The notes beneath the pieces were generated by a model. That model was given only the letters and a program-made list of their open reading frames with translations. It ran no database searches and was not told the origin of the DNA. Source: an uncultured Acidobacteriota bacterium (GTDB taxonomy: Bacteria > Acidobacteriota > UBA6911 > CAINFC01). Taken from it: a DNA stretch of 64,000 bases. The stretch lies in NCBI GenBank assembly GCA_903847975.1, contig CAINFC010000216.1, positions 1 through 64,000 on the forward strand, in the 5' to 3' direction. Positions 35,259 to 46,614 of the stretch are shown here, piece after piece (within the stretch, counting starts at the first letter, position 1; every line of letters begins with the position of its first letter). A program made the translations under genes and the position numbers.

Positions 35259-36833
35259 TTATTTCTTTCGGTTGATTTCGTCCCAGGGCGCCACGCCGGC
35301 TCTCTGGGCCCACTGCTCGTAAAGCTTTTTCAGCTCTTCCGCCTTCGCCGGATGGGCGGCGGCCAGGTTGTTCCTTTCCGTGCGGTCCTTTTCCAGGTTG
35401 TAGAGCTCCCATTGCCCGGGATACCGGGAGACCAGCTTCCACGGGCCTTGCCGCAGGGCGCGGTTCCCTTCGTGCTCCCAGGCCAGGACCGGGTGCGGGG
35501 AGCGCTTCCCGGTGCGCAGAACAGGGACCAGGCTCCGGCCCTCCATGGGGGGGATGGGCTTGCCCCTAAATTCCTTCGGGTAGGTCGCACCGGCCGCATC
35601 CACACAGGTGGCCATGAGATCGACCAGATGGCCGACTTCGTGGGAGATCTTCCCCTCTTTGCGCAACACGGAGGGCCAGGAGGCAATCAGAGGCGTCGAG
35701 ATGCCGCCCTCGTGCACCCAGTGCTTGTAGAGACGGAACGGTGTGTTGCTGGCGTTGGCCCATCCGACCCCGTAGCTGGTATAGGAGTCGGGGCTTCCGG
35801 CCGGGGCGCCCGCTTTGCCGCGGTCGAGGATTTCGGCGCATCCGCCGTTGTCCGCCAGAAAAAGAACCAGGGTGTTCTCCTCCTCGCCCCTCTCTTTTAC
35901 TTTGGCCAGGATCCGGCCGATGCCCTGATCGAGGCGGTCAATCTGGGCGGCGTAGACCGCCATGCGGAGATCCCACGCTTCCTGCTCCTTTTCACCGAGG
36001 TCTTTCCAGGCGGGAACCTGGGAGTCCCGGGGGGTAAGGGGCCAGTCCTTCCGCACCAGCCCCAGCTCCTTCAGCCGTCTGTGGCGCTCCTCCCGGAGCC
36101 GGTCCCAGCCGATACGGTATTTTCCCCGATAACGGGCAATGTCCTCCGGTAGGGCGTGCAGCGGCCAGTGCGGCGCGGTGAAGGCCGCATAGCAGAAATA
36201 GGGCTGTTGCCCCGGAGGCGCCTGCCCGATCATCCGGACGGCGCTGTCGGCAATCCAGTCGGTCATATAGAACGATTCCGGTGGGGTGAACTCCCGGTCT
36301 CCGATGGCCATCTTCCGGCCGGCATCCAGGCGGAAATAGCTGGAAGCTCCGCTGATCAGGGTGTGCGACTGCTCGAATCCGCGGTCTACGGGCCAGTGCG
36401 GCCGGTTCTCTCCGACGTGCCATTTGCCGGCAATCATGGTTCGGTACCCGGCTGACTGCAGGACCTCGCCGATGGTTACGCACCGGTCGTTCAGGTAGCC
36501 CTGGTAGGCCGGCCGGCCCCGGTTTTCCACCATGTGCCCGATGCCGGCCTGGTGGGGAAAGAGGCCGGTCAGCAGCGAGGCCCGGGTCGGGCAGCACCGG
36601 GCGGTATTGTAAAACTGAGAAAAGCGCAGGCCTTTCCGCGCCAGCTGGTCCAGGTTGGGCGTCCGGATTTCGGAGCCATAGCAGCCGATGTCGCTGAAGC
36701 CCATATCGTCGGCCATGATCAACAGGATGTTGGGCCGCGCGCGTTGGGCGGCTGCGGCTGCGGCATCGGCCGCCGGGAGCAGGCCGGCATTCAATCCCAT
36801 GCCCAGGCCGCCGAGAAAGGTTCTTCGATCCAT
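35259..36833 (-). CDS. Exported sulfatase (arylsulfatase-like, formylglycine type)
   Basis: Protein of 524 residues. It starts with MDRRTFLGG, a Tat-like leader, then RPNILLIMADDMGFSDIGCYG with metal-binding Asp pair. The maturation motif CCPTRASLLTG is intact, with the second Cys of NTARCCPTR as the expected formylglycine precursor in C-x-P-x-R. The C-terminal domain contains the expected NNLAA region. It removes sulfate esters, probably from glycans. GGAGG lies about 8 nt before ATG 36833. It is the first of a three-gene minus-strand set. The formylglycine-generating partner or anaerobic maturase is not present in the window. Confidence 0.93.
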   Translation of the reverse strand: MDRRTFLGGLGMGLNAGLLPAADAAAAAAQRARPNILLIMADDMGFSDIGCYGSEIRTPNLDQLARKGLRFSQFYNTARCCPTRASLLTGLFPHQAGIGHMVENRGRPAYQGYLNDRCVTIGEVLQSAGYRTMIAGKWHVGENRPHWPVDRGFEQSHTLISGASSYFRLDAGRKMAIGDREFTPPESFYMTDWIADSAVRMIGQAPPGQQPYFCYAAFTAPHWPLHALPEDIARYRGKYRIGWDRLREERHRRLKELGLVRKDWPLTPRDSQVPAWKDLGEKEQEAWDLRMAVYAAQIDRLDQGIGRILAKVKERGEEENTLVLFLADNGGCAEILDRGKAGAPAGSPDSYTSYGVGWANASNTPFRLYKHWVHEGGISTPLIASWPSVLRKEGKISHEVGHLVDLMATCVDAAGATYPKEFRGKPIPPMEGRSLVPVLRTGKRSPHPVLAWEHEGNRALRQGPWKLVSRYPGQWELYNLEKDRTERNNLAAAHPAKAEELKKLYEQWAQRAGVAPWDEINRKK

Positions 36834-36881
36834 ACCCAGTCCCTCCTTCATTTGGTTACAATAAGGTATCACTTCCCCGGT

Positions 36882-37496
36882 TCAGCGATAGACTTTTTTC
36901 TTTGCCAGAAAGGTTGTCAGCCCGGGCAGGAGAAGACGCTCGCTCAAAAGTCCGACCTGCGCGTTGAAGTCGCGGCCCGCCGCGCGGGGCAGCCGGCTCT
37001 CGAAATTGCGGATCTCTTCCGAAGGCTCCCATTGAAAGGCGAAATGCAGCCCGCGGGCCGCGCCCCTCCAGGCGCGATAGTTGCTGTAGGCCCGGACCGC
37101 GGGGTAGAAAAAGAAAATGTTGGGACCGGGCAAAGGCATCAGCAGCGCGCCCAGGCAGGCCAGAAAAAAATCGGTTCCAAACCAGAAGCGGTGCCGCCTG
37201 GCCTGGCGATGAAAAAAGCGATGCAGGGCGATGCGGGCTTCTTCCGGGGTGGCCGCGGAGGAATAGACGGCATGCGCCCTCCCGGCCGAAAGGAGCCGGG
37301 TGCACAGTCTTTCATTCAAAGGGAATTTGCTTTCCAGCATCCTGTAGAGATGGAGAACCTGCCGGTGTACCTTCCGGAGCCAGGAAGAACCTTCTTCCGC
37401 CGTCCCGCTTTCTTCCCCGGCAGCCTTTTCCTCCTCCCGTTCTTCGAAATAGGGAATCAGGTTTTTTCCGAACAGGTAGAGGCGCAGGATATTCAC
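36882..37496 (-). CDS. Small membrane protein, possibly K+/H+-exchange-related
   Basis: Protein of 204 residues of unknown function. Residues about 105-130 contain a hydrophobic segment (FFLACLGALLMPLPGPNIFFFYPAVRAY), whose PLPGPNIFFFYPAVRAYS core resembles a family described from mitochondria as K+-H+ exchange-related. That resemblance is from memory and weak. The N-terminal half is charged with an acidic, Glu-rich linker near residues 20-40. The start is a GTG at 37496, 24 bp after the thiE stop, with no evident ribosome site. It may be co-transcribed with accB-accC-thiE and precedes the sulfatase by 48 bp. Confidence 0.65.
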   Translation of the reverse strand: MNILRLYLFGKNLIPYFEEREEEKAAGEESGTAEEGSSWLRKVHRQVLHLYRMLESKFPLNERLCTRLLSAGRAHAVYSSAATPEEARIALHRFFHRQARRHRFWFGTDFFLACLGALLMPLPGPNIFFFYPAVRAYSNYRAWRGAARGLHFAFQWEPSEEIRNFESRLPRAAGRDFNAQVGLLSERLLLPGLTTFLAKKKVYR

Positions 37497-37520
37497 GGGA
37501 AAGGATCGGTCCGGGAAAGT

Positions 37521-38204
37521 TCAGCCCAGGGTGAGGGATACCTGTCGGAGGGAGCCCAACAGGGCGATAAACGCTTCTGTCCGGCGCGTGATGGGGGGCG
37601 GAGCCATCAAGCCGGAAACGACTGCCAGGGAATCGATCCCTGCAGCAATCAGGCCGGCGGCATTGGACAGGCTGATTCCTCCAATGGCCACCAGGGGCTT
37701 GCCTACCCGGGCCCGAATTCTTGCGGATTCCTCCACTCCGAGGGGAGGGCATTCGATTTTTTTGGTGAGGGTGGCAAAGACCGGGCCGATGGCGACATAG
37801 TCCACATCGCCATCCTGGTCCGCCCGGATCGCCTGTTCCATGTTCTCGGCCGATCGGCCGATCAGAGCCCGGGGCCCAAGCATCTGCCGGGCGATTCCGG
37901 GGGGGGTGTCCTCCTGCCCCAGGTGCACCCCGTCTGCCATGGTCCGGGCCGCCAGGCCCGGCCGGTCATTGACAATCAGCAGGGCGCCTGATTGCCGGCA
38001 CAACCGGACGGATTCGGCAATCTGGGGAAACAGCTCCTCGTCGGACAAGTCCTTATCGCGAATCTGTATGCAGCGGCATCCGCCGCGCAGCAGTTCGCGG
38101 ACGATATCCGGGTGGGCCATGCCGGCCAGCTGCCGGTCGGTGACCGCATACAGCACCGGCAGGGTCCGCCCTCCCGGGACGCCGATGATCCTTTGCCTTT
38201 CCAT
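37521..38204 (-). CDS. thiE: Thiamine-phosphate synthase
   Basis: Cytoplasmic TIM-barrel enzyme of 227 residues that joins HMP-pyrophosphate and thiazole phosphate to thiamine phosphate. Motifs visible include IQIRDKDLSD, NDRPGLAARTMADGVHLGQED, GPVFATLTKK and IGGISLSN, all typical. ATG 38204 lies 19 bp after the accC stop, so the gene is probably in the acc operon, an uncommon neighbour. The longer frame to 38303 overlaps accC and is not needed for the fold. A TenI regulatory homologue is less likely because the substrate loops are intact. Confidence 0.88.
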   Translation of the reverse strand: MERQRIIGVPGGRTLPVLYAVTDRQLAGMAHPDIVRELLRGGCRCIQIRDKDLSDEELFPQIAESVRLCRQSGALLIVNDRPGLAARTMADGVHLGQEDTPPGIARQMLGPRALIGRSAENMEQAIRADQDGDVDYVAIGPVFATLTKKIECPPLGVEESARIRARVGKPLVAIGGISLSNAAGLIAAGIDSLAVVSGLMAPPPITRRTEAFIALLGSLRQVSLTLG

Positions 38205-38223
38205 GAAGAGCGACGGCGAAAAA

Positions 38224-39582
<1,359 letters not shown>

Positions 39583-39594
39583 GGCAGCCGGCAC

Positions 39595-40107
39595 TCAGCG
39601 GACCATGCGACTGGACTGGCGGATGGCAAACAGCGGCTGGCCATATTCCACCGGCTGCTTGTTCTCTGCGTACACTTCGGCAATTTCCCCGGCGATATCC
39701 GACTCGATTTCGTTCATCAGCTTCATGGCTTCCACGATGCAGAGCACCTGGCCCTCTTCGACCTTGCTGCCGACTTTGACGAAGGGAGGGGCATCCGGAT
39801 TGGGGGCTTTGTAGAAAGTGCCGACGATAGGCGAGCGAATAATATGATAGTCGACGGGGCGCTCCTCGGACCGCGCATCGACCGGAGCAGCGGCGGCCGT
39901 CGGAACGGGAAGGGCGGCCGCCGGGACCGGTGCCGCCGGAGAAAGGTTGGCCTCGATGGCCATGACAGCCTTGGCTTCCGCCGGCTCCGTGCTGCGCAGG
40001 CGGTTTCTGCGGATGCGCAGGTGCGTCCCCGCTTTCTCGTATTCGAACTCTTCAATATCGTATTCGACCAGATGTCGAATGATTTCCTGTACTTCTTTCA
40101 AGGTCAT
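39595..40107 (-). CDS. accB: Biotin carboxyl carrier protein of acetyl-CoA carboxylase
   Basis: BCCP of 170 residues. The N-terminal helix (LKEVQEIIRHLVEYDIEEFEYE) is followed by an Ala/Pro linker and a C-terminal biotinyl domain with the EAMKLMN site, whose Lys is biotinylated. The domain also includes GTFYKAPNP and VEEGQVLCIVEAMK. It is first in accB-accC-thiE. ATG 40107 is chosen; a GTG 9 bp earlier is also in frame. Two good -10 boxes lie upstream on the minus strand. Confidence 0.93.
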   Translation of the reverse strand: MTLKEVQEIIRHLVEYDIEEFEYEKAGTHLRIRRNRLRSTEPAEAKAVMAIEANLSPAAPVPAAALPVPTAAAAPVDARSEERPVDYHIIRSPIVGTFYKAPNPDAPPFVKVGSKVEEGQVLCIVEAMKLMNEIESDIAGEIAEVYAENKQPVEYGQPLFAIRQSSRMVR

Positions 40108-40143
40108 AAGAACCACGCTGTCGGAAAATGATTGCAGTGCGGA

Positions 40144-40173
40144 ATTATAGGGGGCTCCGCACTATGGCCCCAA
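40144..40173 (-). promoter_or_regulatory. Candidate promoter for accB-accC-thiE
   Basis: On the minus strand TTGGGG (40173-40168) and a consensus TATAAT (40149-40144) are separated by 18 bp, with a leader of about 30 nt before accB. A second TATAAT lies at 40207-40202 on the same strand. Confidence 0.45.
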
Positions 40174-40231
40174 ACGGCACCCCGTCCGACATAAGATGGT
40201 AATTATAGAACAACTGACCGGTTTCTTCGAC

Positions 40232-41788
40232 TTAAAAAGAAGAAGGCCACAGGCGAAGGAGGACAACTCCGTGGCCGGCCACCCGCGCCGCGTATTCGGC
40301 GTCATGGGTGCCCCGATCCTGCTGGTACCAGAGATCCCGGATTTTCTGTTTTCCGGAAAGGCCCAAATCGCTCCAGCGGACCGAGATCTGCTGCTCTTCC
40401 GGCAGCAGGTTGAACAGCCCCAGAGCCTGGGAGCCATCTTCCAGCGGCTTCAGGAAAACCATTTGCCGGTCGCTTTCCCGGATGGGTTTTGCCTGGCGAC
40501 CCAGGGGGTCCTGATTGACATCAATGACCTCTGCGTTGCAGAGCACGTTAAGGGTGAAGGGATCCAGCCGATTGATATCCCCGGAAAAAAACAGGGGGGA
40601 AGCCATCAGGGACCAGAGGGACATGTAGCTGTATTGCTCTTCGGCGGTCAAAGTCGTTTTCCGGGGGGGATCGTCGATGTTATGCGCATTGCCTACATAG
40701 CCGATCAGAATATAATCCGGATCGTTCCAGGCTCCCGGGCCGGCAAACGCATGGTGCCGGGCGTTCTTCCGGCCGATGTGGTAAAAACCGGGCAGCTCGT
40801 TTCCCCGCTCCAGCCCGAGGTCGCCGGTGGTTCGCCAGCATTGTCCGCCCACTTCGGCTCCCCATTTCCATACCTCATCTTTGCCGTACTGGCAAAGATT
40901 GAACAGGATATCCCGATCCAGCTGCTGCAGGAGGGCGCCCATCAGGCGGAAAGGGCGCTGGGCCCGCTCCAGTCCTTCGCCCTGGGCCACCCCGGTGTAA
41001 GAGCACCAGTCGTACTTCAGGAAATCGAAGCCCCAGGCCGCAAATTGCAGGGCATCCTCCTTTTCGTGCTGCCAGCTGCCGGCATAAACCTGGCAGGTAT
41101 AAGGGCCGGGAGAGGTGTAAAGGCCCGCTTTGAGCCCTTTCCCGTGAATGTAATCGGCCAGGCCTTTCATGTCGGGAAAATGCCTGTTCGGAAGGATGGC
41201 TCCCCGGGCTCCGCGGGGCTCCCCGTGGATCATCGGATCCTTCTGCTCGGAGCTGACCATCCAGCAGTCGTCGATATTCACGTATTGATAGCCGAAGTCG
41301 GCCATTCCCGAACGGATCATGGAGTCCGCCGCCTGGCGCATCAGGGAGTCCGTGATCCGGTTGTACCAGGTGTACCAGCTGTTCCAGCCCATGGGCGGGG
41401 TCAGGGCCAGCGTATCCCCGACCACAATCTTGAACGGACGCCTGGCCTTGCCCTTTTCCCCGGTCGCCTGCAGCTCCACCAGGTACTCTCCCCGCTTTTC
41501 CGGAGTTCGCCCCCGGATAACGCCGGTATCGCGGTCCAGGATCAGCCCGGCGGGAAGGTTGCGGGCTTCAAAACGGATCGGACGCTCTCCGGTGCAGGGG
41601 ATGCGATAGAGAAAGGGTCGGCCGGGGCGGCAACCGTAAACCCGGGGGCCATTGATTCGCGGCTCGGGTCCGGGTGCGGGCGTACGTATGGGTTCGGCCT
41701 TCATGGCACCGGAGGCCAGTAAAAGGAGGAATGCCGGCAGCATCCAGGACCGCCGCAGCCCGGAGACTCTATTTTTCCTGATGGACAT
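40232..41788 (-). CDS. Exported GH27 family glycosidase (alpha-galactosidase-like)
   Basis: Secreted protein of 518 residues with a hydrophobic signal segment at about 16-31. An Ig-like putative domain (RFEARNLPAGLILDRDTGVIRG) comes first. The GH27 catalytic domain then starts at LTPPMGWNSWYTWY, with NIDDCWM, the nucleophile Asp in FLKYDWCSY and the GAWNDPDYILIG motif. A beta-sandwich C-terminus ends the chain. GH27 retains configuration and releases terminal alpha-galactose or N-acetylgalactosamine. GAGG lies 8 nt before ATG 41788; the longer frame to 41890 is not needed. It is a single gene, divergent from the metalloprotease gene. Confidence 0.92.
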   Translation of the reverse strand: MSIRKNRVSGLRRSWMLPAFLLLLASGAMKAEPIRTPAPGPEPRINGPRVYGCRPGRPFLYRIPCTGERPIRFEARNLPAGLILDRDTGVIRGRTPEKRGEYLVELQATGEKGKARRPFKIVVGDTLALTPPMGWNSWYTWYNRITDSLMRQAADSMIRSGMADFGYQYVNIDDCWMVSSEQKDPMIHGEPRGARGAILPNRHFPDMKGLADYIHGKGLKAGLYTSPGPYTCQVYAGSWQHEKEDALQFAAWGFDFLKYDWCSYTGVAQGEGLERAQRPFRLMGALLQQLDRDILFNLCQYGKDEVWKWGAEVGGQCWRTTGDLGLERGNELPGFYHIGRKNARHHAFAGPGAWNDPDYILIGYVGNAHNIDDPPRKTTLTAEEQYSYMSLWSLMASPLFFSGDINRLDPFTLNVLCNAEVIDVNQDPLGRQAKPIRESDRQMVFLKPLEDGSQALGLFNLLPEEQQISVRWSDLGLSGKQKIRDLWYQQDRGTHDAEYAARVAGHGVVLLRLWPSSF

Positions 41789-42036
41789 ATCTTTTACCTC
41801 GAAAAGGGGATCGTGATTCTGCATTGCCCTGAGGACAGAGGTCCATGGAGGGAGCAGCCAATCGAGAATCCATTTAACCCAATCGAACATTTTCCATGAT
41901 ATATTATTTACATTGCGATTGAAACGGAGAGATTTGCCGGACCTGCCCTTGGTTGTGAAAATGGCAGGAGGGTTTCCAATCTCCGAAGATCAACCCTTTG
42001 ACCGGGAGATCGTTTGTGCTGCGAGAACGAGTACAA

Positions 42037-45000
42037 ATGGGGATGCCGCATCGGATCCCGACATGCCGCAGGCCACTGTTCAGGGGAAAACTTTTACTGC
42101 TTCTCGGTTTTCAGTGGTTGGCCTGGCCCTGCTCCCAGCCCTTCGCTCCTGCCTCCGGGTCCCAGACCCTGAGAGCCGCCGGACCGGGAGAGCTGTCGAT
42201 GGCCGAAAAAACACGAGTGCAGACCGAGAGGTTCGCCTTCCATGGCTCCCTGGCGGATACCCTGCGGAAAATTCCCCCGGGCGGTCAGGTTCTGATGACC
42301 GACTGGCCCATGTCTCCCGGAAAGAGGATCGCTGCGGTTTTGAAGCGGGTGGAGATCTACTCCCCGGAGGCCAAAATCTATCGGGTCGACAAAAAAGGCC
42401 TTGTGGAACTTCCGCGCTCGAGATGGATGTTCTTTCAGGGTCGCGGCCAGGAGGATTCCGGCGAGCGCTTTTCTCTGAGCCTGGATCCGGATTCCGGGAA
42501 AATGGAATCCTTCCAGGTCAGCACCCGGGGAACGTTTCACATCCGGCAGGATGATGTTCCGGGTGCGGGCCGGTATCGGCTGATGGAAGACGGCTGGGCT
42601 TACAACGAGCTGGGAGAAGCGGTTTCCCGGTTGAACTGGTCATGCGGGGCCGACGACCTGCCGGTTACAGAAAATCCCCCGCGCCCCATACACCTTCGAT
42701 CCGCAAACCAGCAGCAGCCTTCCATTACCTCTTTGCATGGAATGATTCTGGGGGTCGATACCGATAACGAATTCATGTCGCTGAAGTTCAGCGACAACAC
42801 GACCAATGCCACCAACTATGTCGCCGCCCTGATCAGCGGCATCAGCGTGGTCTACGAGCGGGATCTGCTGGTCCGGCTTTTGCAGGGAACCACTTACTTG
42901 CGCGTGTCCTCCAGCCCGGATCCCTATACCCAGACCAGCGCCGGAGGGGCTACCGTGGCCCAGCTGCAGGAGTTCGGCAATTACTGGTCCGCGAACATGG
43001 GGGCGGCAAGCCGCGGGCTGGCGACGATGCTCTCCGGCAAGCAGACCAGCAACTATAGCTCTTCGGGCATCGCCTGGGTCGGGGATACCGGGCAGTGCCT
43101 GTGCTCGACGACCTACGGGTACAGCTTTTTTCAGGTGTTCAAGTATCCCGGCAGCACCGCCGCAAGCGACGTATCCGTCGCGGCGCACGAAATCGGACAC
43201 AACTTCGGATCGCCCCATACCCACTGCTATTCCCCGCCGATCGACCTGTGCTATAACCAGACCGGCTGTTACGCCGGTGCCACCAGCTGCCCGGCCGCAA
43301 CCACCATCAACGGGGTTGCCAACGTGCGGGGTACACTCATGAGCTACTGCCACATGCTGGGCGGCTGCAGCAGCACGCCGGTATTTCACCCGACTTGTGT
43401 GGCCAAAATCGCCCCGCTGATCAATCTGAAAGTCGGCACCTGCATCACTCCCATAAGCAACCCGGTTCCGACCCTCAGCAGCATGAGCCCGACCTCGGCA
43501 ACGGCCGGAAGCACGGCGTTCAACATTACAGTCAACGGCACGAATTATGTATCCGATTCCGTGGTGAAGTGGAACGGATCGAGCCGCAACACCACCTTTG
43601 TAAGCGCCGGCCAGCTGACCGCGGCCATCACTGCCGCGGATATTGCCGCTGCCGGAAGTGCCAGCGTTACGGTGCATAATACGACCCCGGGAGGAGGGAC
43701 ATCCAGTGCCCTTACCTTCACCATTCTGAGTCCCAGCAATCCGGTTCCCATGTTGAGCAGCCTCAGCCCGTCCTCGGTGACTGCGGGAAGTTCTGCCTTC
43801 ACTATGACGTTGAACGGCGGTAACTTTCTGGCCGGATCGGTGGTGCAGTGGAATGGAGGGAATCGAACGACCACCTATGTGAGCTCCACCCAGCTGACCG
43901 TGTCGGTTTCGGCATCGGATGTGGCTACAGCCGGATCGGCCACTGTTTCGGTGTTCAATCCATCTCCCGGGGGGGGCACCTCCAACACCTTGACATTTAC
44001 CATTCAGTCGATCTCCAACCCGGTGCCGATCGCCAGCAGCCTCAGCCCGTCCTCAGTGAGCGCGGGAAGCTCAGACTTTACCTTGACGTTGAACGGCGGT
44101 AACTTTCTGAGCGGGTCGGTGGTGCGGTGGAATGGAGGGAACCGGACCACCACCTTTGTGAATTCCACCCAGCTGAACGCCAGCATTTCGGCATCGGATG
44201 TAGCGACGGCCGGGACGGCTAACGTTGCGGTGTTCAATCCGTCGCCCGGAGGCGGCACCTCCAACACGTTGACCTTCACCATTCAGTCGGTTTCCAACCC
44301 GGTGCCGGCTCTCAGCAGCCTTACTCCGTCCGGATCGATTGCAGGAAGCTCTGCTTTTACTCTGGCGGTGAACGGAACCAACTTTATCAACGGATCCACG
44401 GTTCGGTGGAACGACAGCAGCCGTACAACCAGCTATATCAGCGCCAATCAGCTTTCCGCGTATATCCCGGCCACCGATATTGTGACCGCGGGAACGGCAA
44501 GAGTCACCGTTTTCAATGGCAGCCCCGGCGGCGGTACATCCAATATGCTTCCTTTCAATATTGTCGCCGCCGCAACATTGAACCGCAAAGGCTATCTGCC
44601 GGTTATTCTAAAGGATGTCGTGGCGCTGGCCTGCGGATTTGACTCTCCGTTCAACGGGGATATGTCGGGCTGGCAGGTCCATTCCGGCTCCTGGACGGCC
44701 GGCAGCCAATATATGACCGGAACCGGCCTGACAGGAGTAAGGTCTTCCGTAAGCCGGGCCACCGCCTATTCCAATTTGGTTTATGAGGCGAAGCTCATGC
44801 GATACGGCACGGACACAGATGCCAATACGCTCTATATCCGGGGAACCGTGAGCCCGCTGGACAGTTCCAATCAGTGGTATAGCGGCTACGGATTCCAGTT
44901 TACCCGCGACGGTTCGTACTTTGTCTTTAAAAGGGTTGCGGGGGTAACCACCACCCTGCAGTCCTGGACCGACTCCGCTGCCTTGTACCAGGGAAGTGCC

Positions 45001-45177
45001 TGGAACACGCTGCGCGTTGTGGCTAGCGGAACCAGCCTGAGCTTTTATGCCAACGGCGCTTTGCTCTGGAGCGGTTCGGATGCCTCCCTTTCGTCCGGAT
45101 CTGTAGGAATAGGAATGTATTGTTCCTACACCGACACGCTGCTGGTCGACTGGGCAACTCTTTCCTGCAGCCCGTAG
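42037..45177 (+). CDS. Secreted M12-like zinc metalloprotease with four repeats
   Basis: Exported protein of 1046 residues with a signal segment around 17-30. A propeptide-like region precedes a reprolysin-like catalytic domain with [13 protein letters not shown] from residue 384 and the LMSYCHM Met-turn, plus several Cys pairs. Residues 475-846 are four copies of a 93-residue IPT/Ig-like module, each starting NPVP and ending in a GGGTSN-type block. The C-terminus is a LamG/concanavalin-like domain ([20 protein letters not shown]). The start could be either of two close ATG codons at 42037 and 42043; the TTG-started longer frame is less likely. It is a single gene with an AT-rich upstream region shared with the GH27 gene. 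Confidence 0.88.
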   Translation: MGMPHRIPTCRRPLFRGKLLLLLGFQWLAWPCSQPFAPASGSQTLRAAGPGELSMAEKTRVQTERFAFHGSLADTLRKIPPGGQVLMTDWPMSPGKRIAAVLKRVEIYSPEAKIYRVDKKGLVELPRSRWMFFQGRGQEDSGERFSLSLDPDSGKMESFQVSTRGTFHIRQDDVPGAGRYRLMEDGWAYNELGEAVSRLNWSCGADDLPVTENPPRPIHLRSANQQQPSITSLHGMILGVDTDNEFMSLKFSDNTTNATNYVAALISGISVVYERDLLVRLLQGTTYLRVSSSPDPYTQTSAGGATVAQLQEFGNYWSANMGAASRGLATMLSGKQTSNYSSSGIAWVGDTGQCLCSTTYGYSFFQVFKYPGSTAASDVSVAAHEIGHNFGSPHTHCYSPPIDLCYNQTGCYAGATSCPAATTINGVANVRGTLMSYCHMLGGCSSTPVFHPTCVAKIAPLINLKVGTCITPISNPVPTLSSMSPTSATAGSTAFNITVNGTNYVSDSVVKWNGSSRNTTFVSAGQLTAAITAADIAAAGSASVTVHNTTPGGGTSSALTFTILSPSNPVPMLSSLSPSSVTAGSSAFTMTLNGGNFLAGSVVQWNGGNRTTTYVSSTQLTVSVSASDVATAGSATVSVFNPSPGGGTSNTLTFTIQSISNPVPIASSLSPSSVSAGSSDFTLTLNGGNFLSGSVVRWNGGNRTTTFVNSTQLNASISASDVATAGTANVAVFNPSPGGGTSNTLTFTIQSVSNPVPALSSLTPSGSIAGSSAFTLAVNGTNFINGSTVRWNDSSRTTSYISANQLSAYIPATDIVTAGTARVTVFNGSPGGGTSNMLPFNIVAAATLNRKGYLPVILKDVVALACGFDSPFNGDMSGWQVHSGSWTAGSQYMTGTGLTGVRSSVSRATAYSNLVYEAKLMRYGTDTDANTLYIRGTVSPLDSSNQWYSGYGFQFTRDGSYFVFKRVAGVTTTLQSWTDSAALYQGSAWNTLRVVASGTSLSFYANGALLWSGSDASLSSGSVGIGMYCSYTDTLLVDWATLSCSP
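43459..44574 (+). repeat. Four in-frame tandem repeats of exactly 279 bp
   Basis: Repeat starts lie at 43459, 43738, 44017 and 44296, so the period is exactly 279 bp (93 codons) without any indel. Units 2 and 3 are most alike at the DNA level, including long identical runs around GGCGGTAACTTTCTG. Confidence 0.85.
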
Positions 45178-45519
45178 GGCAGAGGAGATCGAAGCCGGAC
45201 GGCTTGGCAAACGTGTGCAGCCGCCTTTCCCTGCCCGGGGAAAGACAGCCAAACCGGTACGGATTTGAATTTCCAGGACGGGCCTCTGGCCCTTGGACGG
45301 ACCCGGGATAAATGGGATTGTACGGGCCTGTCTTCGCGGATGGAGCTGTCAAAAGCAAGCCTTCTTGCCGTCCGGGTTGCCCTGGCTTCCAGCTCCTTCC
45401 TTCCGGATCTTCCCCTCTTCCTGTGAAAAGCTTTGGCTCACAGGAAGAAAGGAAGAGCGGGAAGAAAAGGGAGGCGGCCTGTGGGAAGAGAATGGGTTCA
45501 GACGCCCATTCCGTTTTAT
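45178..45519. other. Intergenic region without a gene
   Basis: It holds GC-rich inverted segments near 45225 (TGCCCGGGGA) and 45279 (GGGCCTCTGGCCC), then a copy of the purine/pyrimidine palindrome. I see no credible coding frame; the small frames have no family features. Confidence 0.6.
45410..45476. repeat. Intergenic purine/pyrimidine palindrome, copy 2
   Basis: CTTCCTGTGA (45417-45426) pairs perfectly with TCACAGGAAG (45438-45447) across an 11-nt loop. Flanking CTTCCC and GGAAG blocks extend the stem imperfectly. It lies between the convergent metalloprotease and ferredoxin genes and could act as a bidirectional terminator. Confidence 0.75.
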
Positions 45520-46437
45520 TTAGAGCCAGGATTCCGATACGATATTCCCCTGGAGGCCGACCACGGTGGTCTTGACGGGCACTTTACGCTTGGCGGTGCG
45601 CTGCGCGGTCTGCGCCAGGCGGACCAGCCCGTGGCAGCAGGGCACTTCCATGACCATCACCTGCAGCGTGTTGATTTCCGCCTGTTCGATCAGATCGACC
45701 AGCTTGGCCAGATAGGTGTCCTGGTCCTCATCCAGCTTCGGGCAGGCAATGGCCAGCGACTTCCCTTTGAGATATTGACTGTGGAATCCGCCCAGGGCAA
45801 AGGCCACGCAGTCGGCCGCCAGCAGAAGATCGGCTTTCCGGAAATAGGCGGCGTTGGGGTTGATCAGGTGCATCTGGATCGGCCACTGGCGAAGCTGCGA
45901 CGGCTGAGGGCCCAGGTCCTCCGGTTTGGCATTCTCCTCTTTGGCAAAGGAAAGAACGCGGGATCCGGGGCAGCCGCCCGAAGGGGGAGCGGCGGGCTTG
46001 GCCGGGCCCGGAGCCGGTGCGGGCTGCGGGCTGCGGGGCGGAGCCGGCAAGGCGTGAATGGTCTGAAAAATCTCGTCGACGTCGAAGGGGATCTCCTCCC
46101 GGTGCTCGCGCAGGTACCGGGCGCCCTCCTTTAAGAATTCAAACTGCTGGTGCTCCTTGAGGTGCTTCAGGTGGGCCAGGATCACGTTCTTGCCCTGGGG
46201 CACCATGACCTTCATGACCGCGGTCTCATCATAGCGCTCCGCCTCCCGGGTTTCGATGGTGATGGCTCCCACCGGGCAATGCCCCAGGCAGGCGCCCAGC
46301 CCGTCGCACATCAGTTCGCTGACCAGGGTGGCCTTGCCGTCAATCATCTGCAGCGCGCCTTCATGGCAGTTGGGTATGCAGGCCTCGCAGCCGTTGCAAA
46401 GGTCCCGATCGATTCGTACGATTTCTCTTTTCGTCAT
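45520..46437 (-). CDS. 4Fe-4S ferredoxin-domain protein
   Basis: Iron-sulfur protein of 305 residues. The N-terminal dicluster ferredoxin domain has CNGCEACIPNC and CDGLGACLGHC motifs. A Pro/Ala-rich linker near residues 130-160 follows. The C-terminal domain contains CX7-spaced Cys residues (ADCVAFALGGFHSQYLKGKSLAIACP, MEVPCCHGL), which resembles a CCG-like or iron-sulfur domain found with these ferredoxins. Such proteins are often annotated as 4Fe-4S ferredoxins of unclear partner, active in cytoplasmic electron transfer. AAAGGTGG precedes the ATG. The partner oxidoreductase is not adjacent. Confidence 0.83.
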   Translation of the reverse strand: MTKREIVRIDRDLCNGCEACIPNCHEGALQMIDGKATLVSELMCDGLGACLGHCPVGAITIETREAERYDETAVMKVMVPQGKNVILAHLKHLKEHQQFEFLKEGARYLREHREEIPFDVDEIFQTIHALPAPPRSPQPAPAPGPAKPAAPPSGGCPGSRVLSFAKEENAKPEDLGPQPSQLRQWPIQMHLINPNAAYFRKADLLLAADCVAFALGGFHSQYLKGKSLAIACPKLDEDQDTYLAKLVDLIEQAEINTLQVMVMEVPCCHGLVRLAQTAQRTAKRKVPVKTTVVGLQGNIVSESWL

Positions 46438-46546
46438 GGTGTTCCACCTTTCTGGAAAATATATATTTAAGTATTTCAATACCAATATACCACATAATTC
46501 CGGCGGGAGCAATCCTGCGGTACGAATTTGTTTGAAGGCGGAGGAG

Positions 46547-46586
46547 GCCCCGGGGGCTGCGTCGGCGCCGACGCAGCCCCCGGGGC
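46547..46586. repeat. Perfect 40-bp palindrome
   Basis: Two 20-nt arms meet directly at GGCGCC with no loop, from GCCCCGGGGGCTGC to its exact complement. It sits between the oxidoreductase stop (46615) and the ferredoxin start (46437), both on the minus strand. No T-tract follows, so it is not a classical intrinsic terminator. Confidence 0.9.
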
Positions 46587-46614
46587 GGCATTCGCGGGGG
46601 GCGGGGCGGCGGCC

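Noticed and set aside
46547-46586. Intrinsic terminator for the oxidoreductase gene
   Set aside because: The palindrome has no loop and no T-tract on the minus strand.
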